In this document: piece by piece, positions 28,539 to 37,602 of the stretch | Layout of the letters: each line of letters starts with the position of its first letter | Position numbering within the stretch: the stretch's first letter is position 1 | DNA from: Pseudooceanicola sp. | GTDB lineage: Bacteria; Pseudomonadota; Alphaproteobacteria; Rhodobacterales; Rhodobacteraceae | DNA: 64,000 nt | Direction of reading: 5' to 3' | Assembly: GCF_029213205.1 (NCBI RefSeq) | Contig: NZ_JARGNH010000015.1 | Coordinates: 16,557 to 80,556 of the forward strand | Program-made: the position numbers and the translations under genes | Notes under the pieces: generated by a model | The model's input: only the letters and a program-made list of their open reading frames with translations | Told to the model about the DNA's origin: nothing | Databases searched by the model: none

Positions 28539-29309
28539 ATGGCCATTCACCTTCGTCAAATCTGCCTTGTCGCCCGACAGTTGCAGCCAACCATCGACGC
28601 CCTCACTGATGTGCTGGGGATCCCGGTGGTGTTCGTCGATCCGGCGGTCGGGCGCTATGGGCTGGAAAACACCCTGATGCTGATCGGCACCCAGTTCCTT
28701 GAGGTTGTCGCCCCGACCGAGGACGGCACCGCCGCGGGCCGGTTCATGGACCGGATCGGCGGCGATGGCGGCTATATGGTCATCACCCAATCCAGTTCGC
28801 GTGACGTGCAGGAAAGCGTGCGCGCCAATGCCGCCGCCAATGGCGTGCGGGTGGCAAATGAGCGCGACCACGGCTGGTATCGGCTGTTCCAGCTGCATCC
28901 CGGCGACATGGGCGCCTCGTTCTTTTCCGCCCCCTGGGTCGAGGGCGGCGATCCGGTCGGGCGCTGGCCGTTTGGCGGTGACCGGGTGTGGATGGACAAG
29001 CGGGATCAGTGCAAAGCAACGGCGATCACCGCCGCCGAATTGCGCGCCACCGACCCTGAGGCGCTGGCGAAGCACTGGGCCGCTGTCGCCGGGCGCGAGA
29101 TGAATGTGCAGGACGGGGTGCCGGGCTATGACCTCGACAATGTGCGCATCCGTTTTGTTCCGGCCGGCGATCAGCCGCAATGCCTGGCGGCGCTGGACCT
29201 GACGGTGGATGATGTGGCGGCGACGATTGCCCGGGCCAAGGCGCGCGGCTTGCCCACCAGTGAGGACAGCGTCACCATCTGCGGCACCAGGTTCAACCTC
29301 AGCGCCTGA
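28539..29309 (+). CDS. VOC (glyoxalase/bleomycin-resistance) family protein
   Basis: MAIHLRQICLVARQLQPTIDALTDVLGIPVVF...NTLMLIGTQFLEVVAP; second VOC half LDLTVDDVAATIARAKARGLP. Confidence 0.85.
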   Translation: MAIHLRQICLVARQLQPTIDALTDVLGIPVVFVDPAVGRYGLENTLMLIGTQFLEVVAPTEDGTAAGRFMDRIGGDGGYMVITQSSSRDVQESVRANAAANGVRVANERDHGWYRLFQLHPGDMGASFFSAPWVEGGDPVGRWPFGGDRVWMDKRDQCKATAITAAELRATDPEALAKHWAAVAGREMNVQDGVPGYDLDNVRIRFVPAGDQPQCLAALDLTVDDVAATIARAKARGLPTSEDSVTICGTRFNLSA

Positions 29310-29419
29310 GGGCGACCAGACTTCGACCTCACGCTCGATCGAACAGCTGCGGAACCGGGTGCAGAGCGGCGCCTACATGGCATTCGCCAGCGTCGGTTCG
29401 CCAAACGAGGGTCGCGGTC

Positions 29420-29575
29420 GCGGTGATCTCGCCGCGCCACAATCCCTGCACCTCGCGCAGCATGACCCTGATGGCCGGTCCCATCGATATGCGTGAAAGC
29501 CCGTCATCAATGACGCGCTGGGAGCGCGAGACCTATCCGGTGGCGCGCAACATGATCCTGGCGCTGGAACGGCGG
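29420..29575 (+). pseudogene. Possible remnant with similarity to polyhydroxyalkanoate depolymerase C-terminal motif
   Basis: Short frame reads RSMTLMAGPIDMRESPSSM, resembling the GGPID motif region of PhaZ; no intact ORF around it. Confidence 0.3.
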
Positions 29576-29989
29576 CTAGAGCTCGACCACCACCAGATCG
29601 GCCTCGGTGCTGACGTCATAAAGCTCAAGGTCGCCAACGGTTTCGGTATCATCGGCACTCAGCACTGACACCCCCACCGGCCGGGCGCGAAACTTGCCCG
29701 GGCGCGCACAGGCCTCACCGGTGCGAATGTCGAATTCCCAGCCATGCCAGGGGCAGCGCAGGATTTCGCCGCGCCGCGACAGCCGATAGTCGCCGGGCCG
29801 GTCGCTGTCGACCTGCGAGATCAGGTGTCCGGCGCAGAGCGATCCACCCTGATGCGGGCAACGGTTCAGCATGCCGAACCATTCCTCACCCAGCTTGAAG
29901 ATCACAATCGGACGGCCCTTGACCTCGACCAGCTTGCGGTCGGTGTCGGCGAAATCCGCAACCTTTGCGACGACGTGCTTTTCCGCCAT
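29576..29989 (-). CDS. Rieske [2Fe-2S] ferredoxin-like protein
   Basis: CPHQGGSLC and CPWHGWEFDIRTGEA Rieske cluster ligands. Confidence 0.9.
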   Translation of the reverse strand: MAEKHVVAKVADFADTDRKLVEVKGRPIVIFKLGEEWFGMLNRCPHQGGSLCAGHLISQVDSDRPGDYRLSRRGEILRCPWHGWEFDIRTGEACARPGKFRARPVGVSVLSADDTETVGDLELYDVSTEADLVVVEL

Positions 29990-31095
29990 CAGCTCAGCCC
30001 ATAGGCTTTGAACGCGTTGTTGCGGAAGAATCCGTCGCGTTGCTCCTGTGTCAATTGCACAGGCAGCGCGCGCTTGGGATCGTCGAAATCCCAATGCGGG
30101 TAATCCGAGGCGTAAAGCACGTTTTCCCAGCCGATCCAGTCGATGGTTTCAACCAATTGCTGGCGCTTGTCCGGCTCCTCGATCGGTTGCGAGGTCAGCC
30201 AGACATGCTCGCGGATGATCTCAGAAGGGGGCCGTTTCACATGGCTCAACTCCATCCGGTTCTTTTCCCAGATCTTGTCCAGCCGCCAGGCCAGAGACGG
30301 CAGCCAGGCGATGCCGCCCTCGACGATGATCAGCTTCATATCCGGGATCCGGTCGAACACGCCCTCATAGACCATCGACACGATCAGTGACTGGCAGCTC
30401 TGCGCATGTGCCATCATGTCCTCGATATAATAGGACGGATAGCCGCCCCCAGTCGGCGGGTTGCCACCATAGCCAAAGGCATGGACACCCACCGGCAGCC
30501 CGTTGGCCGCCGCCGCCTCATAGATCGGCCAGTATTTGCGGTGACCCAGGGGATCGGGGGTGCGTGACAGCATCGAGATCTGGACGAAATCGTCCTTATG
30601 CGCGTGCTTTTCGATCTGGGCGACGCAATCGCTGGCATTCTCATAGGCCATCACGATCGAGCCTTTGATCCGCGGCTCTTTCCGGGTCCAGAATTCCTGT
30701 TGCCATTCATTGATCGCCGCACAGAGCGCAACCGCCAGATCCATGTTCTGCAACGCCTGCCCGATCCTGAGCGGGATCATCACCGCCAGATCGACATGAT
30801 GCGGATCAAGGTGCTGTTCGCGAAAGAACGACAGGCTTGAGGCCGGCGGCCCGCCCTCGGGCGGATAGGAATCGCGGCGCGAGGCGCGCGGTTGGCCCTT
30901 GGGATATTGGGTGCCTCCGGCAAAGCCGATGCGCTGCGGCATGCCATAGGTTTCAATATGGTCACGCCATTTCTGTTCGAGAAACGGGAACACCTCGTCT
31001 TCCAATGAGGTCGGGTTCGGATGGACATCGCAATCGGCAATGCCGACCCGCGCCTCTTGCACCTTGGACAGGTTTGGTCTGGCTTCGACATTCAT
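29989..31095 (-). CDS. Amidohydrolase family protein (ACMSD-like)
   Basis: GIADCDVHPNP, GVHAFGY, IVEGGIAWLPSLAWRLDKIW, YASDYPHWDFDDP. Confidence 0.9.
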   Translation of the reverse strand: MNVEARPNLSKVQEARVGIADCDVHPNPTSLEDEVFPFLEQKWRDHIETYGMPQRIGFAGGTQYPKGQPRASRRDSYPPEGGPPASSLSFFREQHLDPHHVDLAVMIPLRIGQALQNMDLAVALCAAINEWQQEFWTRKEPRIKGSIVMAYENASDCVAQIEKHAHKDDFVQISMLSRTPDPLGHRKYWPIYEAAAANGLPVGVHAFGYGGNPPTGGGYPSYYIEDMMAHAQSCQSLIVSMVYEGVFDRIPDMKLIIVEGGIAWLPSLAWRLDKIWEKNRMELSHVKRPPSEIIREHVWLTSQPIEEPDKRQQLVETIDWIGWENVLYASDYPHWDFDDPKRALPVQLTQEQRDGFFRNNAFKAYGLS

Positions 31096-32180
31096 TTTGC
31101 AGCCTCGCTCAGCCGGGGATAGGTGGCCATGGGATTGTCGATCATCATCCGCCGGATCTGGCTGTCGCTCAGACCCTCGGGCACGGCATTGTCGCCGTCA
31201 AATTGCCAATGCGGATAATCGGTGGAAAACAGCAACAGGTCCTCGGTGCCGACATGTTCCATCACCCGCGACAGCACCGCCGCATCCTGCGGCGCATCGA
31301 CCGGTTGCAGGGTAAAACGGACGTTCGAAGCGACGATTTCGCGCGGCATCCGGTCGACCCAGGGGGTCAGCATCCGCAGCCCGTGCCAGTATTTGTCGAG
31401 CCGCCACAGGAATGACGGCAGCCAGGTAACGCCGCTTTCCGACATCACGATCTTGAGGTCGGGATGGGTAGAAAACACGCCTTCGGTGATCAGGCTGGTC
31501 AGCGTTGTCTGGAAATTCACCGCATTGGCGGCGTAGTCCTGGGAATGAAAGGTCGACCAGCCGATGCCGGTGGTCGGATGGCGATACATCGACCCGGCAT
31601 GGATCGCGACAGGCAGCCCGTGTTTCTCTGCCGCCTGGTAGATCGGCCAATACATCTGATTGCCCAGCGGCCTGTCGCCCATCACCAGCAACAGCACCTG
31701 AACAAAGCGCTTGTCGCCCGCCAGCCGCTCAATCTCATCCACCGCCAATTCGGGGCTCTGCTGCGCCACCACGATCGACGACCGCAGACGCGGATCCCGG
31801 TCCAGCCATTCGCGGGCGGTGTAATCGTTCAGCCCCCGCGCAAACCCGGCGGCCATATCGGCGTTGAACAGCAATTGCACGCCCAGCAGCGGGTTCAGGA
31901 TCGCGGTGCCGACTCCGATCCCGTCCAGCAGATGTGCCTGCAACCGCGCCAGCCCGTCGCCATCCCCTTGGCGCCAATCGGCGCGGATCGTGATCGGCGC
32001 ATTGGGCGGGTAATGCACGCTCTGCAATTGCTCGATGCCGCGATTGACCACCGATTCCGCCAGATATTCATCCAGATAGGGCATCAGCTGGGTCATCGTC
32101 GGGGCGCTGGGATGCACATCGCAATCCACCGCGCCGGGCAATATCGCCCGCACGTCAGCGGCGCGGGTCTTTGGGTCCAT
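31092..32180 (-). CDS. Amidohydrolase family protein (ACMSD-like), paralogue of the adjacent gene
   Basis: GAVDCDVHPSAPT, AIHAGSMYRHPTTG, MSESGVTWLPSFLWRLDKYWHGLR, FSTDYPHWQFDGD; 4-bp overlap with downstream paralogue. Start could be the TTG just upstream. Confidence 0.9.
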   Translation of the reverse strand: MDPKTRAADVRAILPGAVDCDVHPSAPTMTQLMPYLDEYLAESVVNRGIEQLQSVHYPPNAPITIRADWRQGDGDGLARLQAHLLDGIGVGTAILNPLLGVQLLFNADMAAGFARGLNDYTAREWLDRDPRLRSSIVVAQQSPELAVDEIERLAGDKRFVQVLLLVMGDRPLGNQMYWPIYQAAEKHGLPVAIHAGSMYRHPTTGIGWSTFHSQDYAANAVNFQTTLTSLITEGVFSTHPDLKIVMSESGVTWLPSFLWRLDKYWHGLRMLTPWVDRMPREIVASNVRFTLQPVDAPQDAAVLSRVMEHVGTEDLLLFSTDYPHWQFDGDNAVPEGLSDSQIRRMMIDNPMATYPRLSEAAK

Positions 32181-32355
32181 CAGGGTTTCCAACGGGTCCT
32201 CCCTTGATCGTCGCCACAACCATACCAGTCTGGACGCCATTTCTCACCAAGAATACCATGATATGCAGATATACGATGAACTGCCGCCGAGGTGGCTTGC
32301 AACTTGCCGGGATTCGCGGCCACTTTGCCGCGAACACAAATGAACGAGGGAACAG

Positions 32356-32742
32356 ATGGATCGCGAAACCTACGACAAGGGCATGAAAATCCGGCGCGCG
32401 ACATTGGGCGATGCCTATGTCGACAAGGCCGTCGACGGGATGGACGATTTCACCCGCGAGCTGCAAGAGCTGGTGACCACCTATTGCTGGGGCGAGGTCT
32501 GGGGCCGCGAAGGTCTGGATCGCAAGACCCGCTCGATCATCAATATCGCGATGATTTCAACGCTCAATCGCCAGCATGAGCTGGGCGCGCATGTGCGCGG
32601 CGCGCTGAACAACGGGGTCAGCCGGGACGAGATCAAGGAGGTGCTGCTGCAGGTCGGTATCTATGCCGGGGTGCCGGCGATGGTCGACAGTTTCCGCACC
32701 GCCCGCGCGGTGCTGGCCGAGATCGACAGCGAAGCGCAATGA
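32356..32742 (+). CDS. Carboxymuconolactone decarboxylase family protein
   Basis: YCWGEVWGREGLDRKTRSIINIAMISTLNRQHELGAHVRGALNNGVSRDEIKEVLLQVGIYAGVPA. Confidence 0.93.
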   Translation: MDRETYDKGMKIRRATLGDAYVDKAVDGMDDFTRELQELVTTYCWGEVWGREGLDRKTRSIINIAMISTLNRQHELGAHVRGALNNGVSRDEIKEVLLQVGIYAGVPAMVDSFRTARAVLAEIDSEAQ

Positions 32743-33647
32743 CCGTGCTGGGGTTCATCGGCATCGGCACCATGGGGGCGCCGATGGTGCATTGCCTGGC
32801 CATGGCCGGACAACGCCCTCTGCTCCAGGATGCCAGCATCGCGGCGGCGCAAGTGGCGGCGGATCGGGACGGGCTCAGCGCTGCGACCACGGCGGTCGAA
32901 GTTGGCGCCACCTGTGACCTGGTCATCCTGATGCTGCCCGACAGCGCCATTGTCCGCGATGTCTGCCTCGGCGCCGGGGGGCTGGCCGCCGCGATGGCGC
33001 CGGGCGGGGTGATCGTCGATATGTCCTCCTCCGACCCGATCGAGACCCGCAAACTCGGCGCCGAACTGGCGGCGCGCGGATTGATCCTGCTTGACGCGCC
33101 GGTGTCCGGCGGGCTGCGCAAGGCGCGCGACGGCAGCCTGGCGATCATGCTCGGCGGTGACGACGCGGCGGCAATGGACCGCGCCGAACCCATACTGACC
33201 AGTATGGGAAAGGTGTTTCGTGCCGGGCCGTTGGCCGCTGGTCACGCCACCAAGGCGCTGAACAATTACGTTTCCGCCGCCGGGCTGGTTGCCGCCTGCG
33301 AGGCGGTGATCGTCGGGCGCGACTTCGGCCTCGACCCGGCGGTGCTGACCCAGATCGTCAACGCCTCGACCGGGCGCAACAACTCGACCGAAAACAAGAT
33401 TGCCCAATTCGTCCTGTCCGGGGCCTTCCGCGACGCCGGATTTTCCCTCAGACTGATGACCAAGGACGTTGGCCTCGCCGCCGGCCTCGGTCAGCACACC
33501 GGCCATGACCTGCCGGGGCTTGAGGCGCTGGCAAAGATCTGGCGCGACGCTGCAGACGTGTTGGAGCCTGCCGCCGATCACACTGAAATATTTCACTTTC
33601 TCGAATCTATCGACGGGGCAAACGCGCCGGAGACCAGTCAAGGATGA
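32739..33647 (+). CDS. NAD(P)-dependent oxidoreductase (3-hydroxyisobutyrate dehydrogenase family)
   Basis: GFIGIGTMGAPMVHCLAMAG, LILLDAPVSGGLRKARDGSLAIMLGG, KALNNYVSAAGLVAACEAV. Confidence 0.9.
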   Translation: MTVLGFIGIGTMGAPMVHCLAMAGQRPLLQDASIAAAQVAADRDGLSAATTAVEVGATCDLVILMLPDSAIVRDVCLGAGGLAAAMAPGGVIVDMSSSDPIETRKLGAELAARGLILLDAPVSGGLRKARDGSLAIMLGGDDAAAMDRAEPILTSMGKVFRAGPLAAGHATKALNNYVSAAGLVAACEAVIVGRDFGLDPAVLTQIVNASTGRNNSTENKIAQFVLSGAFRDAGFSLRLMTKDVGLAAGLGQHTGHDLPGLEALAKIWRDAADVLEPAADHTEIFHFLESIDGANAPETSQG

Positions 33648-33653
33648 ATTCCC

Positions 33654-34448
33654 ATGAGTGACCCACATTATCAGGTCTACGCGGTAAAATACGCGAGGTT
33701 CGACCGGCATTCTTCTGGCAATTTCATGGGCGGCGACCCGCATGACGGGCCGATGCCGCTCTATTTCTTTGTCTGGCTGATCCGTGGCCATGGCCGCACC
33801 ATCCTGGTTGACACCGGGTTCAACGCCGACCGCGCGGCCAAGCGGGGCCGTGCCCTCGAACGCTGCCCGATCGAGGCGCTGGCGTCGCTCGGCGTCGCGC
33901 CGGGTGATGTCGATACGGTGGTGATCACCCATCTGCATTACGACCATGCCGGCAATATGGACAAGCTGCCCAACGCCCGCTTTGTCCTGCAAGAGGCCGA
34001 AATGAACTATGCCACCGGCCGCTATATGCGGCACCGTATGGTGCGACACCCGTTCGAGCTGGGCGATGTGCAACTGATGGTGGCGCTGAACTATGCCGAA
34101 CGCGTCGATTGGGTGAATGGGGTCTCGGAGATCGCGCCGGGGGTCACGGTGCACCACCTGCCCGGCCATTCACTCGGCCTGCAGGCGGTCACTGTGGAAA
34201 CCGACGTCGGCCGCATCTGTCTGGCCTCGGACGTGGCGCATTTCTATGCCAATGTCGAACACGGGCTGCCGTTTCCGATCACCGCCAGCGTTGTTGATCA
34301 GCTCGACGGGCATGAGGCGGCGCGGAAACTGGCCAGCCACCCGGACCTGATGATCCCCGGCCATGATCCCTTGGTTACCGAACGCTTTGCCGCGCTGGCC
34401 GACGATCCTGAGATCTATGACCTGACCCGACCTTTGCCACGCGGCTAG
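33654..34448 (+). CDS. MBL-fold metallohydrolase (N-acyl homoserine lactonase-like)
   Basis: TVVITHLHYDHAGNMDKL, HHLPGHSLGLQAVTV, CLASDVAHFY. Confidence 0.88.
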   Translation: MSDPHYQVYAVKYARFDRHSSGNFMGGDPHDGPMPLYFFVWLIRGHGRTILVDTGFNADRAAKRGRALERCPIEALASLGVAPGDVDTVVITHLHYDHAGNMDKLPNARFVLQEAEMNYATGRYMRHRMVRHPFELGDVQLMVALNYAERVDWVNGVSEIAPGVTVHHLPGHSLGLQAVTVETDVGRICLASDVAHFYANVEHGLPFPITASVVDQLDGHEAARKLASHPDLMIPGHDPLVTERFAALADDPEIYDLTRPLPRG

Positions 34449-34482
34449 GTCGAGACCGTGCGATGCAATATGGAGACGCAGG

Positions 34483-35694
34483 TCAGCCCTGTGCCTTCAT
34501 CTCTTTCAACACCTGACGCAGGTCGAAATCTGCCGCGGCAAGCCGCTCACGGCTGACTGCCGGATCAAGCTTCAGGATTTGGCGCGCGGCCATATGCGGG
34601 GCGGGCATATTGACGCTTTCCAGCGCCGCAAAGACCCCGCCACGGAACCGCAAAACCAGTAGCTTGCCCGGTTCAGTCGGGATCACCTCGGCGCTGTCGT
34701 CGGATTGCGCCAGCCCGGCGATTTGCAGCTTGGCCTCGGCCTGATCGCTCCAGAACCAGGGCACCGCATCATAGGGCGCGGGCGTGCCGGTGATCGTCGC
34801 CGCAATGGCGCGCGCATGGTCGGTGGCCGCCTGCACCGATTCCAGCCGCACCGGCGCGCCGGTCACCGGGTCCGGAAAGGCCGCGCAATCGCCCAGGGCA
34901 AAGATCGCCGGATCGGCGGTGCGCAGATGATCGTCAACCAGAATGCCGTTCGACACCGGCAATCCGGCGGCAGCGGCCAGTTCGGCATTCGGGCGCACCC
35001 CGGCGGCCAGAACCACCAGATCACCGCTCAATACCTCACCGTCTGCCAAGGTGACGCTGCTCGCGTTCATCGCCGCAGCCGGGGTGCTTGTCAGCAGGCG
35101 CACGCCGGCGTTGCGGTGAAGATCGGCAAAGAAGGCGGAGGTCGGTTCCGACACCGCCCGCGCCATCACCCGATCCGCCGCCTCGACCACGCTCACCTGC
35201 CAGCCCGCGGCGCGCGCAACTGCGGCGAATTCCAGCCCGATAAAGCCGCCGCCGACAACAATCGCATGGCCATTGGCGCCCATACGGTCACGCAGGTCAA
35301 CCGCATGGCCAAGGGTGCGCAACGACACAATCGCCGGATCGTCGGCGCCGGGCAACGGCGGCAGGGCGTTGCGGGCACCGGTGGCCAGTATCAGATATTC
35401 ATAAGCGAGAACCGCGCCATCCTCGGTGGTGATCGTGTGGGCGGCGCGATCAATCGCAGCCACCTTGTCATTGCGCAGGGTGATATCGTTCTGCGTATAA
35501 AAGGCGGCGGTGCGCAGCAACAGCCGGTCGGCATCGCCCTCTTTCAGATAGGCCTTGGACAGCGGCGGGCGTTGATAAGGCAGGCCCGGCTCATCGCCGA
35601 TCAGTGTTACCGGCCCGGCATACCCCGCCGTGCGCAGGCTCGCCGCCGCCTGAAATCCGCCCTGCCCGGCACCGATGATCACTACACCCGTCAT
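34483..35694 (-). CDS. FAD-dependent ferredoxin reductase
   Basis: GVVIIGAGQGGFQAAASLRTAGYAGPVTLIGDEPGLPYQRPPLSKAYLKEG, IVVGGGFIGLEFAAVARAAGWQVSVVEA, FALGDCAAFPDP. Confidence 0.9.
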   Translation of the reverse strand: MTGVVIIGAGQGGFQAAASLRTAGYAGPVTLIGDEPGLPYQRPPLSKAYLKEGDADRLLLRTAAFYTQNDITLRNDKVAAIDRAAHTITTEDGAVLAYEYLILATGARNALPPLPGADDPAIVSLRTLGHAVDLRDRMGANGHAIVVGGGFIGLEFAAVARAAGWQVSVVEAADRVMARAVSEPTSAFFADLHRNAGVRLLTSTPAAAMNASSVTLADGEVLSGDLVVLAAGVRPNAELAAAAGLPVSNGILVDDHLRTADPAIFALGDCAAFPDPVTGAPVRLESVQAATDHARAIAATITGTPAPYDAVPWFWSDQAEAKLQIAGLAQSDDSAEVIPTEPGKLLVLRFRGGVFAALESVNMPAPHMAARQILKLDPAVSRERLAAADFDLRQVLKEMKAQG

Positions 35695-35828
35695 TTCGTC
35701 TTCTCCGTTTACCATTGGCCGCACCCGCGACGCAGCCAGGCGCCGCGCGGTTGTGATCTTGGTTGGCACAGTGCCGTCGGATGCTCAACCCGCACGAAGG
35801 ACACAGCACGGACGCAGCACCGCGAAAC

Positions 35829-37508
35829 TCAATCAGCGTGGCGCAGAGTGATGCGATAACGGGTCAGGTCGCCCTCGGTGGTGGCGCCGGGGGACAGGGC
35901 GATCTCCAGCCGCGCACCGGCGGGCAGGGACAGCACCGGCGGGCGGTAGGCGACCAGCCCGGTATCGACCCATTTCGCCAGGTCCTCACCGTTCAGCCGC
36001 ACCACAACGCTGATCCCGTCCCGGCTTTCCCCGACCAGATCGAACTGGGCGTCAAGCCTGACGCGCATCGCCCGAGGCGCACGAAACTCATGCACGATTT
36101 CAACTGGATAAGATGGAAATCCGGCGGGAAGCATAACCTGCGACAACACCCGGACATCGGCGTTTTTCGACACCCCCAGCCAGGGCGTCCAGGGCCGCCC
36201 GGGGCCGCCCTGACCCGGCATCGTCGCCAGCGGCGTTTCGCCGTCAGGATCGCGGACAAAGCGGCGGAAGGGATCGGTGCCACCACCCGGCACAGCCGGA
36301 TCGGGAAAGCTGAACTGGTGGAAACTGTCGGCGATGACCTCTTGCGCGCCCAGCACGAAATCCCGGCTCAGATCGATCGGCCCGGTCGAGGTCAGCACCA
36401 ACGGCGCGGTCTCGGACAGACGGAAATCGCGCCCCGGCAGCACCTGTCCGGTGGCGTCCCGCATCTGGACCTGGTCCGACATCAGCCGCAGATCGCGCGG
36501 AACGCCCCAGATCACCAAAACGCGCTCATCGAACAGGCAGGCATAGGTAAACGGATCAGGCGCGACATCCTGCACCTGCCGCCCCTCCATGGTCTCGCGC
36601 AGAAACAGGAAACTGCGCATCACCTCGGTCTGGCGCAGGTCGCTGTCGATCAGCGGCATATAGCCGTCGCCGCGCTGGTTCAGCGCATACCAGGCCAGCC
36701 GCGACACCCCGGACAGGGCCATCTGGCAATAGCCGCGCAGCAAAGCGTCCGGCGCCCCGGCCGGATCCTGCGAGCCAAATTCGGTGATCTCGACCGGCAT
36801 CTTCTCCAGCCCCGGCAGCCGCCGCATCACCGCGATCTGGCGCGCCAGCTGTTCGATTGGCGTGTCGTAGGGATGCAGGGCAATACTGTCCATATAGCCC
36901 GCCGCACCCAGCGCCAGCATCTGGCCAAGGTAGCCGCTCGGGATCGAATGCACCCCGCCGCCGATGATCCGAACCTCGGGGCGCAACGCCTTGACCTGGT
37001 CATACACCGACTTCAACAGCGCGACATAGGCGGCCGCCCGCGCCGCAAGCGGCTGCTTCAGCAACGGGCCAGAAACGAAATCGCCACTGTTGAATTCATT
37101 GCCAACCTCGACTGAGGTCACCGCCGGGAACCGCGCCACCACCGCCGCTGCGTGGCGGCCAAAGCCGCGCACCGCCGCCGGGCTGAGCGGGGTCGTGCCA
37201 CCGTCAAACTTCGGATGGCCATTGTTGACCAGCAGGCTGATCGTCGCCCCACCGGCTCCGGCCTGGTCAGGATAGACGGTCATCGGTTCATCGTAATGGA
37301 AACCACCGCTGCGATCCTCGACCCGATACCAGAACAATTCATCCCTGAGGTCATCGATGCCAAGGCTGAGCGCCCGGTCCAGCAATCCCGGCGGCACCCC
37401 CTGCCCGAAGCTCGAGGCAACGGCGAGCTTTGGGCCACGCAGCTCGACAGCGCCGCCGGGGAGGGCGCCGAGGATCAGTGCAACCAAGATCGAGACAACC
37501 CAGCGCAT
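35829..37508 (-). CDS. Exported clan GH-A-like glycoside hydrolase (EPS-associated)
   Basis: Signal peptide MRWVVSILVALILGALPGGAVE; TIM-barrel-like with VEVGNEFNSGD (candidate acid/base NE) and PVEITEFGSQD (candidate nucleophile). Confidence 0.65.
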   Translation of the reverse strand: MRWVVSILVALILGALPGGAVELRGPKLAVASSFGQGVPPGLLDRALSLGIDDLRDELFWYRVEDRSGGFHYDEPMTVYPDQAGAGGATISLLVNNGHPKFDGGTTPLSPAAVRGFGRHAAAVVARFPAVTSVEVGNEFNSGDFVSGPLLKQPLAARAAAYVALLKSVYDQVKALRPEVRIIGGGVHSIPSGYLGQMLALGAAGYMDSIALHPYDTPIEQLARQIAVMRRLPGLEKMPVEITEFGSQDPAGAPDALLRGYCQMALSGVSRLAWYALNQRGDGYMPLIDSDLRQTEVMRSFLFLRETMEGRQVQDVAPDPFTYACLFDERVLVIWGVPRDLRLMSDQVQMRDATGQVLPGRDFRLSETAPLVLTSTGPIDLSRDFVLGAQEVIADSFHQFSFPDPAVPGGGTDPFRRFVRDPDGETPLATMPGQGGPGRPWTPWLGVSKNADVRVLSQVMLPAGFPSYPVEIVHEFRAPRAMRVRLDAQFDLVGESRDGISVVVRLNGEDLAKWVDTGLVAYRPPVLSLPAGARLEIALSPGATTEGDLTRYRITLRHAD

Positions 37509-37602
37509 CGCCTGCCTTTGCTGTTGAGGCCCGTCGAACTTGCGGTAATCCCGGCCTCCGTTCAAGCCGCAGGTCAAGCGCGGCTCCGGCGGCGCCGCCC
37601 TA

